Source: Rhopalosiphum padi
Taxonomy: Eukaryota; Arthropoda; Insecta; Hemiptera; Aphididae
Length of the DNA stretch: 64,000 nucleotides
Direction: 5' to 3'
Assembly: GCF_020882245.1 (NCBI RefSeq)
Contig: NC_083599.1
Coordinates: forward strand, 18,734,865 to 18,798,864
A program made the translations under genes and the position numbers. Shown here one piece after another: positions 38,235 through 48,528 of the stretch (its first letter is position 1; every line of letters starts with the position of its first letter). The notes under the pieces are model-generated. The model did not search any database and was not told where the DNA came from. It was given only the letters and a program-made list of their open reading frames with translations.

Positions 38235-38736
38235 CTGTAATTGGATCGACCATCTTCAACGTGATGTCGTATCCGTCTTGCCCTTGCCAATAAATGATTG
38301 GATATTGTAACGCATCGTACAAACGATGTGTCTCGTTTACACGATGCATGATATTGCTTCTTCGCTGAACGACAATGTCTCGTGATTTAGTTGGATCGCC
38401 AACAATAATTGCAGCAACATCATTAACGGTGGGTGCATTGAATCTTCGCACATGTTCACCTGTCGGAGTACAATCCGCTCTTATGACAAATTTGTGCGTA
38501 TCCGATGGCATTCGTTCCAATGCTGTTTTGAACATATTAACCACAGCATTATTAGCGTGAAAAAATGCTTGCAACTGTTCAATAATTCGTCTCTTTAACT
38601 GTTGTGCTCCCTGTATATTGCACCGCACGTTCAGCTGATCCACCATCGACGAAATGAAATATATTTGCAGAAATTGATGCGGTTCATCTGGTGTTGGCAC
38701 CATTGAACCATGCAAATGATATATTTGACCTTGTAT

Positions 38737-38867
38737 CTGTAATTGCAAATAATCATTAAAATTTGTTCATGAATACATTGTAAATCGTGTGATGGTGTAG
38801 TGTGTGGTGTATATGAAGTTGTTATGTGTTGCAATTATGTGTTGGTTATGTGTGTTGTATCTTTTAC
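38737..38867 (-). other. RepHel intron 1 (131 bp)
   Basis: Donor AAG|GTAAAAG and acceptor TTACAG|ATACAAG on the minus strand. Joining is in phase 0 and removes a stop that follows the exon 1 frame. Predicted from sequence only. Confidence 0.8.
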
Positions 38868-39347
38868 CTTGCAAGTCGGCATGAAGCCGCCTTCTCGAAT
38901 GATATTAGCTCCAAAGGAAGTCATGCGAAAGCAGTTATTGTATTCAAGGATGTGTTGAAGAAAATGGCTGGAATCGGGATCACTTCCATCAAACAATGTT
39001 TTCAGTGGCTGTGGTGGTGTAAGTAATGGATCCAGTTTGACTTTTCCACTTGCGCAGCACAATCCAACCGTTTCTCTTTTGAACTTTACCGCATTGCAAT
39101 ATCGGCATATAGTCGTCATTCGTCCAATATCCAAATTTTCATCATCACTGTAGTTCGCAGTGGGATCATATTGGAATGCCAAGCGATTGTATGATGCCAA
39201 TGATCTTCGTGTGCTCACGCGATGTCTCAATCGGTCATTTTCTCTTATTATATTTTGTCTTTCTTCTCTTAAGTTCCTTGAATAGACTTGTTGCTGGCTT
39301 GCATGTCTTGTGCGGCGGCCGATGTTCGCACGTCGTTCTCTAGGCAT

Positions 39348-39694
39348 TTTGGACTATGGACATAGTGTTGAATTTAACTTCAAATGCACGATCCATATAA
39401 TTTACAATAAATGAAATTAACTGAACAGAGAATAATGATATCTGTCACACACTTTATCACGCACCGTTGCTATTGGTTTGAAGTACATGCTATGTATAAT
39501 AGATGGCGCTGTATGTGAAAAACGATTTCCCCACTTTTCTGTTGAATTTTTCCTGAATTTTCCAGAATTTTCTTTGCTATAAACCTCACGGAGCCCAAGA
39601 CCTTTCCAACGAATGCAAAACCGTGGAAATCGGTTCGTGCGTTCTGGAGTTATAGCGTCAGGGAGGAAAACCGGACTTATTTTTATATAATAGA
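39348..39694 (-). other. Helitron 5' leader
   Basis: 347 bp from the 5' TC end to the first ATG of RepHel. A 93-codon frame crosses it (39698-39417) but runs over the element boundary and has no recognised domain, so it is not called as a gene. The leader probably holds the promoter. Confidence 0.6.
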
Positions 39695-39815
39695 TCAAAA
39701 AATAAATTTTTAATATACGTCAAAATTATCATATAAAATCATGTTTTATAGTTTTAATGAAAAATCTGCTTAAATGAAATGTATGCAAGTTAATAATAAT
39801 AAATTAAATAATTTA
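39695..39815. repeat. 183-bp satellite, array C (rest of interrupted monomer)
   Basis: Continues the monomer interrupted at 34658 by the Helitron, then passes into the exon-family block at about 39815. Confidence 0.85.
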
Positions 39816-39907
39816 ATTAATATTATAGTCAGGGAAGCATTTGAGTAACTTTTAGATACATTGCTATTAATTTTCTATCAACTATACCTAATAACCATTA
39901 CACGTAC

Positions 39908-40035
39908 ATTGCATAAATTCTTTATAATCAGTATCTTTTAGTTCATTTTCAACATTGGATGTTCATACATTCCCAAAGTTGTATGCATACAAATAAATGT
40001 CTCAGCATTCCTTGAGTCATCTGCTGTATTGCCAT
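39908..40035 (-). pseudogene. Exon-like unit E6, decayed (128 bp)
   Basis: TTTTTAG acceptor, first codons similar to E1 (ATGGCAATACAGCAG), GTACGTG donor. One base shorter than the 129-bp unit and interrupted by stops in its middle. Confidence 0.5.
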
Positions 40036-40326
40036 CTAAAAAAATTTAATCAGTTAAATATATATAATAATTGGAGAATGACTCGATAACTCAGTGCTTT
40101 ATAAGCAGTTTAAAACATGAATTTTTGATATTCGTCAAAATGATCATATAAAATCATGTTTTTTAGTGTTTATGAAGTATCAAGTTAAATTAATTGTATG
40201 AAAGTTAATTATAGTAAATAAGAATCATTTACTTAGTCCTATTGTCAGGATTTCATGACATTAACATTTTGTTACATAACTATTAATTTTCTATAAATTA
40301 TATTCTATTATAAGCTCTACACGTAC

Positions 40327-40456
40327 GTTGAATAAAACAATTATTATTATCAGTATCTTCTAGTCCATTTTCATCATAGGATGTTTATATTTTCCAAACT
40401 GATATAATCGCGAATTCATGTCTCACCATGGCTTTCATTGTCTGCTGTATTGCAAT
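40327..40456 (-). pseudogene. Exon-like unit E7, decayed (130 bp)
   Basis: TTTTCAG acceptor and GTACGTG donor. RHEF is retained but a TAA follows the W-K-I codons and the unit is one base too long. Confidence 0.5.
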
Positions 40457-41253
40457 CTGAAAATATTGTAGTCAGTTAAATATGCGTATAGTTGGAGTAA
40501 ACAATGTCACTACTACACACCATAATTAGAACGAAAATCTTTATATGATAACGAGTATTTGGAAAATACTGAATAAGTCAGTAACGGAAACAATCAAACA
40601 ATAACTATCTGAACAACTTTATTCTTAATACAAAATATTTAAAAACAATTTTCAGTTAAAACTTAAATGCAAATACGATTGTAAAACAGCAAAGTGATAT
40701 GAAATATAATCATATAACAGATGATAAGATATAATAATTATGATAAGCCATAAAAGATAGTACAAATCTACCAAATTATTTTGTTGAATTTGAATGTAAA
40801 ATAAATGTAACTAAATAATACACTCGAACAATAACTTAAATTTTCTTCTATTCAATATGAAAAAAATATGAATTGTATAATTCGTCAAAATTAACATATA
40901 AAATAATTTGTTAAAGTTCTTATGAAGTAAAAATATCTGGTTAAACAAAACATATGAAAGTTATAAATGATAAAATGGAATAATTTTCATAATATAACAG
41001 TCAAGGTATCAAAACACGTACTTGAGAATAAAATATTTTATAAGCAGTTAAATGTATGAATTTGTTATATTCAACAAAATTATCATATAAATGTAATAAA
41101 AATAAAATGATTTTTAAAGCTAAGACAAATTTTAAGAATGAAAATTAAAAGTTCTCAGGTGTTTAATTATCATTTATTCAATGTATAAACAAATATCTAT
41201 TGTATCACTACATTAATATTCTATAAATTATATTCAATAACCATTACATGTAA

Positions 41254-41381
41254 ATTGCATAAATTCATTATAATCAGTATTCGTTAGTTCATTTTCAAAA
41301 TTGGATGTTCATACTTTTCCAGAGTTGTTTGAATACCAAATAATGTTTCAGCATCCCTTTAATGATCTGCTGTATTTGCAT
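41254..41381 (-). pseudogene. Exon-like unit E8, decayed
   Basis: TTTTTTTAG acceptor and a start similar to E6. The donor is degraded (TTACATG replaces GTACGTG), so the 3' border is approximate. Confidence 0.45.
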
Positions 41382-41490
41382 CTAAAAAAATTTATCCAGT
41401 TAAATAAATATAATAATTGGAGAATGACTCGATAACTCAGTGCTTTATAAGCAATTTAAAACATGAATTTTTAATATTCGTCAAAATTAT

Positions 41491-42286
41491 TATATAAAAT
41501 CATGTTTTATAGTTTTAATGAAGTATCTGCTTAAATGAGATGTATGCAAGTTAGTAATAATAAATTCTAATCATTTTCTTAATATAGTAGTCCTGGTTTC
41601 AAGAGATTAACTTGATAATTGTTTGTTTTATAAGCAGATCATAAAATAAATATTTAATATTCGTCAAAATTATCATATTAAAACATGTTTTATAGTTTTA
41701 ATGAAGTATCTGCTTAAATGAAATGTATGCAAGTTAGTAATAATAAATTTTAATCATTCTCTTAATATAGTGGTCCAGGTTTCAAGAGATTATCTTGAGA
41801 ATTGTTTGTTTTATAAGCAGATCAAAAAATAAATATTTAATATTTGTCAAAATTATCATATAAAAACATGTTTTATAGTTTTAATGAAGTATCTGCTTAA
41901 ATGAGATGTATGCAAGTTAATAATAATAAATTAGAATCATTTTCTTAATATAGTGGTCCAGGTTTCAAGAGATTATCTTGAGAATTGTGTGTTATATAAG
42001 CAGTTCAAAAAATAAATGTATATTATTCATCAAAATTATCATATAAAAACATGTTTTATAGTTTTAATGAAGTATCTGCTTAAATGAGATGTATGCAAAA
42101 TAATAATAATAAATTAGAATCATTTTCTTAATATAATGGTCCAGGTTTCAAGAGATCAACTTGAGAATTGTGTGTTTTATAAGCAGTTCAAAAATTAAAT
42201 GTATATTATTCATCAAAATTATCATATAAAAACATGTTATATAGTGTTAATGAAAAATCTGCTTAAATGAAATGTATGCGAGTTAG
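41491..42286. repeat. 183-bp satellite, array D (~4.5 monomers)
   Basis: Ends in GCGAGTTAG, where the LTR retroelement is inserted. The array continues at 52060. TTAG at 42283-42286 is the left target duplication. Confidence 0.95.
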
Positions 42287-42882
42287 TGTAATGATTGAGA
42301 ATGAATAATAGTAAGTTGATTGGGGACTATTATATATTTCTAAATTATTACTTGCTAAATAATTATATTTTAATGATATTACCTCTCTGCTTCCTGTGTC
42401 GACTTGCTTGTTGAAATCGTGGTTCGCGTTCAAGATGTAATATGAGGTGATCGATTTATATTTTGAAATAATTAGGCCTTTTTTCTTTGAATCACAATTG
42501 TAATTTTATTTAACTTATTTTTAACACTTTTTAATATATATATTTTAATCAATTACAAACTTATTATTATGTCTTATTGTATGAACGATCTGCGTAGTCT
42601 CTTACACTCGCTTTTGACCATCCGCACAATAAGATGATAAAGACTCCTGTGCTTAGCGACTACTAGTCCCCTTATATGTCTAATTCTTTTACATATAAGA
42701 GTGTGTGCGTGTGTATATGTACATATGTGTGAGTTTTATCTTATATTTAAAGCTATCAATTATTATAATTATTATAAATATGTTATTACTATAATTATTA
42801 TATATTATTGTATTTTATTGAATATTACTTATCATACAATTAAAAATTTAAGATATATGATGGCTAAGTGCACATCATTACA
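42287..42882 (-). repeat. 3' LTR (left) of the env-bearing element
   Basis: 596 bp. Compared with the right LTR it shows eight single-base indels and no substitution. Contains a (GTGT)n stretch near 42700-42730 and AT-rich ends. Confidence 0.95.
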
Positions 42883-42890
42883 TCCACCCT
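42883..42890 (-). promoter_or_regulatory. Polypurine tract
   Basis: On the minus strand AGGGTGGA directly precedes the 3' LTR and follows an A8-GG tract slightly upstream. This is the expected plus-strand primer position. Confidence 0.65.
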
Positions 42891-43346
42891 AGCCTTTTTT
42901 TTGATGCGTCCTCGCATAAGAATGTAAGCATATCATATAAAACTAAATTAGTAGAAAAAAGTTATACAGTGAAGATTACAAATTATATACTGTAATTTTT
43001 TTTTTTTTTTTTTTTTTTTTTATTACATTTAGAACATTAATATAACTTATATTAATATTATATAAGTTAATATGAAATTATGATAATAATAAAAATTATA
43101 ATTGTAGTTATTGTAATTATATATATATATATACAAGATAAAATGGTACTATATTAATATTACAAATGACAATGCATACATGTTTTCAAAATAATAATGA
43201 ATATACAATATAACTAGGAAATAATTACATTTTTTTTATATTGTGACCTGGTAATTATGTTCAATGTTGACTATATTTTTTTTTTTTTTTTGAAATTATA
43301 TTGCATATGACTGTTAAATTGGATTTTGAAATATTTTAATATGTAT
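42891..43346 (-). other. env 3' non-coding region
   Basis: AT-rich, with a T tract of about 30 bases on the plus strand ending near 43021 and a TA microsatellite near 43117-43133. No coding region seen. Confidence 0.6.
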
Positions 43347-45302
43347 TCATATAGATAATTTTCTGATATTTGGGTATAAGCTTTTTTGCTTTGAGTTTGT
43401 GATTGATTTATTGACTTTGTCTCGTGAGTTGGGATTTCGATTTAAAGTCAGTAGTGGTTGATTTTGTTGCTTTTTCTGTTGTTGTTGTTGATTTTGATTT
43501 GCGTTGTGCATAATGAAATGAGTAATGCTTGTAAATACTCCTGCTACTAATTTTATGCTTAATCCAAAAGTTTGGTATAAAAGAGAAATGTTAAGTCCTG
43601 TGTTAATGCAGGTTAGAATTATTTTCCATATAAAGAATATTCCTAATAATCCGGAAATAAATTCACCAAAAATGGTAAACCACCCCCACATTTTTCTTAG
43701 TTTATTGTCAACCATATTACTAATGGTGTTTTCGTCAATTAACGTGTTTAGATTTATCCTGTGATCCATTATTGTGAAACCCATGGTTTGTCTTGCTAAA
43801 TTTTTTTGCGATGCTTCTATTTCTTGAGGTAGTATTAAATATTGTTGAAAATTTTTCATAGTGTCATAATTATAAATTCCTGCTGTCATTAAATTTTCCA
43901 TACTTTTGTATGTCCATGTCCATTTCGTGGAAGGCTTAAGAGTCTGTGGTTTTTTTATTTCTCTAATATTTTGCGATGTAGTATACCATTCTCCATCAAG
44001 TAAAAATGCAGGTGGTAAAAAGTGATTACAATCTAATTCTGTGCCAAATTTTTGTAGGGTTCTTGTTTTAGGAGCCATGAAGTATGATTTATTATTGTAA
44101 ATAACTGGTAATTCATCATAACATATTGCATTTTTTTTTGATGATATTTCCACTTCTACTGGTTTACATTTTAGTAGATAAATGATTTCCCCAGCCTTTA
44201 ATGCCGTATAACCGGGTCCTTCGCCCATATGGTATGCGAATTCGGATAAACTGTATGTGGCTAATGATAGTTTGTGTAACAGCACTTTACGTTCTAATTC
44301 GCATTGTTTTTGTATTAGATCTGTGTATAAAGTTGTTATCGATGCTTTGAAACGGTTGTCAATGTATACCAATTTAGTATTTATATAAGCCACTAAATCT
44401 ATGTTTTGTGGATGTATGTCTTTGTTTTTAAAATAATTAAAAAATAATGAATCTGTAATTATGGTTAATTGAGAATGATCAGTTTGTATAGCTGGTATAT
44501 TACATATATATGTTGATCTTATGTGTTGTAACGCAAAAACGATTTGGTCCGATTCCACTAGGTATGTTCGAGTGGTTTTGTCATTGTTCGAAGTTATTAA
44601 TGAAACAGGTCCGTCATATAAAATAATGAACTCATGAGTTTCACAATCATAAGTATTTGCGTTCCACACTACCTCTCCTTTATAAATATCCAAACCGTAT
44701 TGGTCGGATAATTTTAAGGTTGAACCAGTTGGGAGAGTTAACGTATTTTGTTTGTGGTTTACTATGGCTAATCCTTCGGTAAGAGTGATTTTATAATTAG
44801 CTTGAACTATAACCTCTTGCCATGTGCCTTTCTCAGATGAAAATGTAGAGCCTTTGCAGTTACCATGTCTATCTACAAAACCGGCTACTGTAACGGATGA
44901 TAATATAGTCTCGTTAACTTTTAAACCTGTAATTATTCCTCCGTTTGGTAGATGGTATGTTAGTCTCTGGTGTAATTCAGAGCACCGGGCACTGCCTAAT
45001 TCAGTTATTTCTGTAAAAAAACCATTTTCTACCATTTGGGCATCTTCTAGAATTGAACACCTACTTATAAAATAGTTTATTATTATTGAGCATGTTTTAT
45101 AAGGTATTTGGTAGGTATCTGTTTTTTGTAGAAGTTGAATTCGTTGAATTGATTGGGTGTGGATTTCTGATGGTGGTTCACATGGCTCCACAGACAAGCT
45201 ATTAAATGCTGTTATGTTGAGCTTGGGTCCATTACAGTCATATGCAATAAATCCATGTACCATGTGTAATTGTAAGACGATGAGGAGAGGTGTGAAGTTC
45301 AT
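43347..45302 (-). CDS. env: Envelope glycoprotein, chuvirus-like
   Basis: A 651-residue predicted type I membrane glycoprotein that would mediate entry of an enveloped particle. Residues 1-19 form a hydrophobic signal peptide. The ectodomain starts YDCNGPKLNIT (glycosylation site at Asn 29), followed by many Cys residues and further NxT/S sites. A DRHGNCKGSTF / GTWQEVIVQA region and the Cys pattern remind me of chuvirus glycoproteins, which have been captured by insect BEL/Pao elements; I see neither the furin site nor the fusion-peptide layout of baculovirus-F-like Env. From residue ~538 (WGWFTIF) two long hydrophobic segments anchor the C-terminus, followed by a Gln-rich cytoplasmic tail. 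The frame is intact. A short AG-containing stretch before the ATG could be a splice acceptor for a subgenomic RNA. Family assignment is by pattern only. Confidence 0.6.
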   Translation of the reverse strand: MNFTPLLIVLQLHMVHGFIAYDCNGPKLNITAFNSLSVEPCEPPSEIHTQSIQRIQLLQKTDTYQIPYKTCSIIINYFISRCSILEDAQMVENGFFTEITELGSARCSELHQRLTYHLPNGGIITGLKVNETILSSVTVAGFVDRHGNCKGSTFSSEKGTWQEVIVQANYKITLTEGLAIVNHKQNTLTLPTGSTLKLSDQYGLDIYKGEVVWNANTYDCETHEFIILYDGPVSLITSNNDKTTRTYLVESDQIVFALQHIRSTYICNIPAIQTDHSQLTIITDSLFFNYFKNKDIHPQNIDLVAYINTKLVYIDNRFKASITTLYTDLIQKQCELERKVLLHKLSLATYSLSEFAYHMGEGPGYTALKAGEIIYLLKCKPVEVEISSKKNAICYDELPVIYNNKSYFMAPKTRTLQKFGTELDCNHFLPPAFLLDGEWYTTSQNIREIKKPQTLKPSTKWTWTYKSMENLMTAGIYNYDTMKNFQQYLILPQEIEASQKNLARQTMGFTIMDHRINLNTLIDENTISNMVDNKLRKMWGWFTIFGEFISGLLGIFFIWKIILTCINTGLNISLLYQTFGLSIKLVAGVFTSITHFIMHNANQNQQQQQKKQQNQPLLTLNRNPNSRDKVNKSITNSKQKSLYPNIRKLSI

Positions 45303-45691
45303 TATGAATATGTTGAAAGTTAACTAGCTATAGTATGCTTGTCTTACAATCTTATAAATGTATAATATAAAATACAATGGCTGCTAAAACAAACATAATA
45401 TAATGTAAATAGTTTTAAAGTTAAAACTAATATTATTATTATTTATTTTATTATTAACCCCTTTTCTTTTTGTGTAATAATTATTTATTATTTCTGCGTT
45501 TTCTTCTTTTTTTTTTATATTATTCAAATCATGTTTTTATTTAATTATAATATGATTATTAAATTGTTCTGTATAATTGTATGATCTTATTATTTATAAT
45601 TTATTTGTTATATATTTATTTAAAAAGATTAGTTTATTTTTTTTGTTAAATAATATCTGATATTTAATTTATTATTATTTATTCGTGATAA
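45303..45691 (-). other. pol-env intergenic region
   Basis: AT-rich region between the end of the pol tail and env. No frame or motif seen beyond possible splice signals near 45320-45335. Confidence 0.5.
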
Positions 45692-45935
45692 TTAATTATT
45701 AATGTTTTCTCTTGAGTGATATGGTTTAAGACGCCTAACGTGGATTATATCTTCAGTTACTTTATTATCTAAAATAAGTTCGACTTTATAATTTAGGTCA
45801 TTGATTTTTTCTAAGATTTTAAAAGGACCTCTATATTTTGGACCTAATTTTGGAGATTTCCCTACTTCTGAAAATGGAAATTTAATAAGAACTAAATTTC
45901 CCGGATTAAAGCTTATTATTTGATGTGATTTGTCG
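45692..45935 (-). pseudogene. Frame-separated C-terminal tail of Pol (GPY/F motif)
   Basis: In another frame than the main pol ORF, this segment encodes LGPKYRGPFKILEKI and RRLKPYH, the GPY/F-type integrase tail seen in many Ty3/Gypsy elements, ending with TAA at 45692-45694. The frame change lies at the poly-A run (plus-strand T run) at about 45941-45949. Confidence 0.75.
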
Positions 45936-48443
45936 TGATATTTTTTTTTGGTTTTGTTGAGCTATTGAAACTATACTGGGGATTTTATTACGTATTTCAT
46001 TTAATTCAATTAATGACTTTTTTATATCGTATGGTAGATTATCTGGAATTAATTTATTGTCAATTGGAAAGTATGGTTCGAAACCATGCATTAAATAAAA
46101 AGGACTATATTTTGTACTAGTTTGTGGGGTAGCGTTATAACTTAGTGTTACGTATGGTAAATAGTATGACCATCTAGATTGATTATTATTTTCTATGTAA
46201 TTTTTCAGTGAAGTAGAAAGCACACCATTAATTTTTTCGACCAGCCCCTGTGATTGGGGGGAGTAACTTGTAGATAAAACTTGTTTTATACCTAAATTGT
46301 TACATATATCTTCCACGAGTTTATTTTTGAAATAAGTACCTCTATCGGAAGAAAATATTTTAAAACATCCCCAATGGGATATTATTTGAATCATAAATTT
46401 AACTGTCGATTCGGCAGAAGCTGAAGCGACAGCTTTGGTAAATATGAACTTAGTATTATTACATGCGGCCACTAATATGTATTTTTTTTTATTACTAGTG
46501 GTTAAAGGACCTAAATAATCAAATGTTACTCTGTCTAATGGTCTATTTGATAATTGTATAGGTTGTAATTGACCTATTGGTTTGCCTTCTGATTTTTTAT
46601 TTATTTGGCACTTATGGCACGTTTTTATAAAATTAGTGGTGTCTTTAACCAAATTTTCCCAATAATATTTATTTTGTATTTTATGAATTGTTCTTGTTAT
46701 ACCGGTATGACCTCCCGTAGGTGATTCGTGATATGATTTTAATATATTATTAATTAAAGATTTTGGAATTACTAAAATTGGTACGAAATTTTTAGGAGGG
46801 GTAAATTGTTTGTAGTATAAGATTGCATTTAATAGTGTAAATCTTCGCGTTTTTCTTTTAATATTTTTAGGAATATTTTTATTATTTGGTTCAATTATTG
46901 CTTTAATTATATCAGAGCAGAATTTGTCTTTAGCTTGTTCATTTTTTATATTATCTGAATCTAGATTTATTTCTGTATGTTCATCTTGAACTATATCAAT
47001 TTTATTAATTGCATTCCTAGATAAAGCATCTGCAATTACATTTTCTTTACCTTTTTTGTAAACTATATCAAAATCAAAATCTAATAATTTGAGCGTTAGT
47101 CTGGCTATTCGAGCGGAAGGGATTTTTAAATTTCTATAATATTGAAGGCTTATATTGTCGCAGAAAACAGTAAAATGTCTTCCCCATAAATATTCTCGGA
47201 AGTAAATTATTCCAAAACATAAACCTAAAAGTTCTAGGGTGGTTGAAGAATATGTTTTTTCATTAGCCAATAACTTACGCGATGCATAGCCTATTGGATG
47301 TAATATATTATTATCATCGGGTTGTTCAATATAGGCTCCTAATCCTGTTATTGAAGCATCTGTTGTTAGAAAAACATGTTTATCGTCATCAAAGTGTTTT
47401 AAAAGTGGTTCAGAGATTAAATAATTTTTTAATTTTTTAAAAGATTCTTCATGTTCTACTTTCCAGTCTATTTTTTTATTATCTCCTTTTATAAGTTCAG
47501 TGAGGGGGTGTGCTATTTTTGCAAAATCTTTTACGTGTTTTCTGTAATATGAGCACATTCCTATAAATGACCTAACTTCTTTTTGAGTTGTTGGTTGTTT
47601 GAACTCAGTTATTGCTTTTGTATTTTTATCCATCGGTTTAATACCTTCACGAGTTATTATATGGCCAAGTAATTCAATTTTGTTATTAAAAAAGAAACAT
47701 TTACTTGTTTTAAGAGAAAAATTTAATTTATCCATTATTAATAAAGCATTATTTAAATTGTTTAAGGCTTGTTCAAAGTCTTTGCCATAAGATGCTAAGT
47801 CATCAATGTATATTATGAGAGATTTATATAATAATTCTGAAAAAGCTTCATTCAGTTTTCTCTGAAAGATACTTGAGCTAATTTTTAGGCCTTGTGGGAT
47901 TCTAGTAAACGTGAATAGTCCATGACAAGATGTAAATGCAAGTTTATATTGGTCTTCTTCTTTTACAGGTAATTGAAAAAAACCACTATTAAGGTCAAGA
48001 GATGAAAAATATTTTGATCCTTCTAGAGATCTTAATAAATCTGTAGTTCTAGGTAAAGGATATTGATCTGTTTCGATTCTATCATTCAATTCTTTATATG
48101 AAACTACAAGTCTATAAGATCCTTTTTCTTTTTTTTTTACTAAAAAGGCTGGAGCTGCAAATTTTGATATTATTGGGCGAATAATATTTGCATCGAGTAA
48201 TTTGTCTAATTGTATTTTTAATTCTTCTCGTTGTTGTGGAGATACTCTGTGTGGCGCATTAAATTTAGGGTCCGTATAATTTGGTTTCAATTTTATTTCG
48301 CAAGGATCTACGTTAGCACATTTTATGTGTGAAGTGTCTGTTGTAAAGAGATGAATGAATTTTTTTAATAACTCAACTACTTTTTTATGTTGATATTTAT
48401 CGAGATGTTGAGATATATTTATTATAGTTCCTTCACTATCCAT
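45906..48443 (-). CDS. pol: Pol: reverse transcriptase, RNase H, integrase (Ty3/Gypsy)
   Basis: The 845-residue open part of Pol. RT has FLVKKKEKGSYRLVVSYKEL (a variant of the usual VDYR), SSLDLNSGFFQLPV and the active site YIDD at residues 212-215. RNase H begins with LTTDASITGLGAY. Integrase has an HHCC region (GGHTG... CHKCQ), then D642, D700 and E736 with 35 residues between the last two. These order and motif features are Ty3/Gypsy, not BEL/Pao. The listed start is only the first Met in this frame; the real polyprotein begins upstream and is separated from it by a frame change at the T run near 48538-48545. All catalytic residues are present. Confidence 0.9.
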   Translation of the reverse strand: MDSEGTIINISQHLDKYQHKKVVELLKKFIHLFTTDTSHIKCANVDPCEIKLKPNYTDPKFNAPHRVSPQQREELKIQLDKLLDANIIRPIISKFAAPAFLVKKKEKGSYRLVVSYKELNDRIETDQYPLPRTTDLLRSLEGSKYFSSLDLNSGFFQLPVKEEDQYKLAFTSCHGLFTFTRIPQGLKISSSIFQRKLNEAFSELLYKSLIIYIDDLASYGKDFEQALNNLNNALLIMDKLNFSLKTSKCFFFNNKIELLGHIITREGIKPMDKNTKAITEFKQPTTQKEVRSFIGMCSYYRKHVKDFAKIAHPLTELIKGDNKKIDWKVEHEESFKKLKNYLISEPLLKHFDDDKHVFLTTDASITGLGAYIEQPDDNNILHPIGYASRKLLANEKTYSSTTLELLGLCFGIIYFREYLWGRHFTVFCDNISLQYYRNLKIPSARIARLTLKLLDFDFDIVYKKGKENVIADALSRNAINKIDIVQDEHTEINLDSDNIKNEQAKDKFCSDIIKAIIEPNNKNIPKNIKRKTRRFTLLNAILYYKQFTPPKNFVPILVIPKSLINNILKSYHESPTGGHTGITRTIHKIQNKYYWENLVKDTTNFIKTCHKCQINKKSEGKPIGQLQPIQLSNRPLDRVTFDYLGPLTTSNKKKYILVAACNNTKFIFTKAVASASAESTVKFMIQIISHWGCFKIFSSDRGTYFKNKLVEDICNNLGIKQVLSTSYSPQSQGLVEKINGVLSTSLKNYIENNNQSRWSYYLPYVTLSYNATPQTSTKYSPFYLMHGFEPYFPIDNKLIPDNLPYDIKKSLIELNEIRNKIPSIVSIAQQNQKKISRQITSNNKL

Positions 48444-48528
48444 AAGTATTTCTTTGTCATCGGAATTATTCGAAATTGTGTTTGATATTTTTGTATTAGT
48501 AATTACTGGTTCAATGTTATCATTATTA

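Larger units (their letters stand above)
34846..39347 (-). pseudogene. Helitron Rep-helicase (RepHel), one nonsense codon
   Basis: The enzyme nicks, unwinds and rolls Helitron DNA. Reading the minus strand: exon 1 39347-38868 (basic N-terminus and a CX2C/CC cluster), intron 38867-38737, exon 2 38736-38235 (Helitron N-terminal domain), intron 38234-38156, exon 3 38155-34846. Exon 3 holds the HUH nuclease motif GLPHAHILIW near 37580, the tyrosine region YLCKYVTKGSD near 37150-37180, then a Pif1-like SF1 helicase with GGTGKT (36082-36099) and the Walker B-like VWDECTMAH. The only defect I see is a TAA at 36973-36975 directly after HLENG, in frame with RVYFTE; a Gln codon is usual there, so a single C-to-T change explains it. 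Rep and helicase are therefore separated in this copy. Otherwise the length fits the insect family. Confidence 0.9.
34659..39694 (-). mobile_element. Helitron, complete ends, 5036 bp
   Basis: On the minus strand it begins TCTATTATATAAAAATAAG and ends GGGTCTGCTAG, the 5'-TC and 3'-CTRR ends of Helitrons, and sits between A (34658) and T (39695), the known AT target. No target duplication, as expected. A copy of the uninterrupted site exists at 60768/60769 (AGCAGA|TCAAAA), which fixes both ends to the base. A 3'-terminal hairpin is present. It encodes a RepHel gene with two introns, broken by one nonsense codon. Confidence 0.95.
39695..41490. repeat. 1.8-kb duplicated exon-family block, copy 1
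   Basis: Nearly identical to 60769-62563 at offset 21074. I found one difference, a deleted T (AAAACTTAAATG here, AAAACTAAATG there). The block holds three decayed exon units (E6-E8), single satellite-like monomers between them, and a segment related to 18640-18990. Confidence 0.9.

Noticed and set aside
39417..39698. 93-codon minus-strand frame at the Helitron 5' end
   Set aside because: Its ATG lies partly in flanking satellite outside the element, and the sequence corresponds to the Helitron leader.
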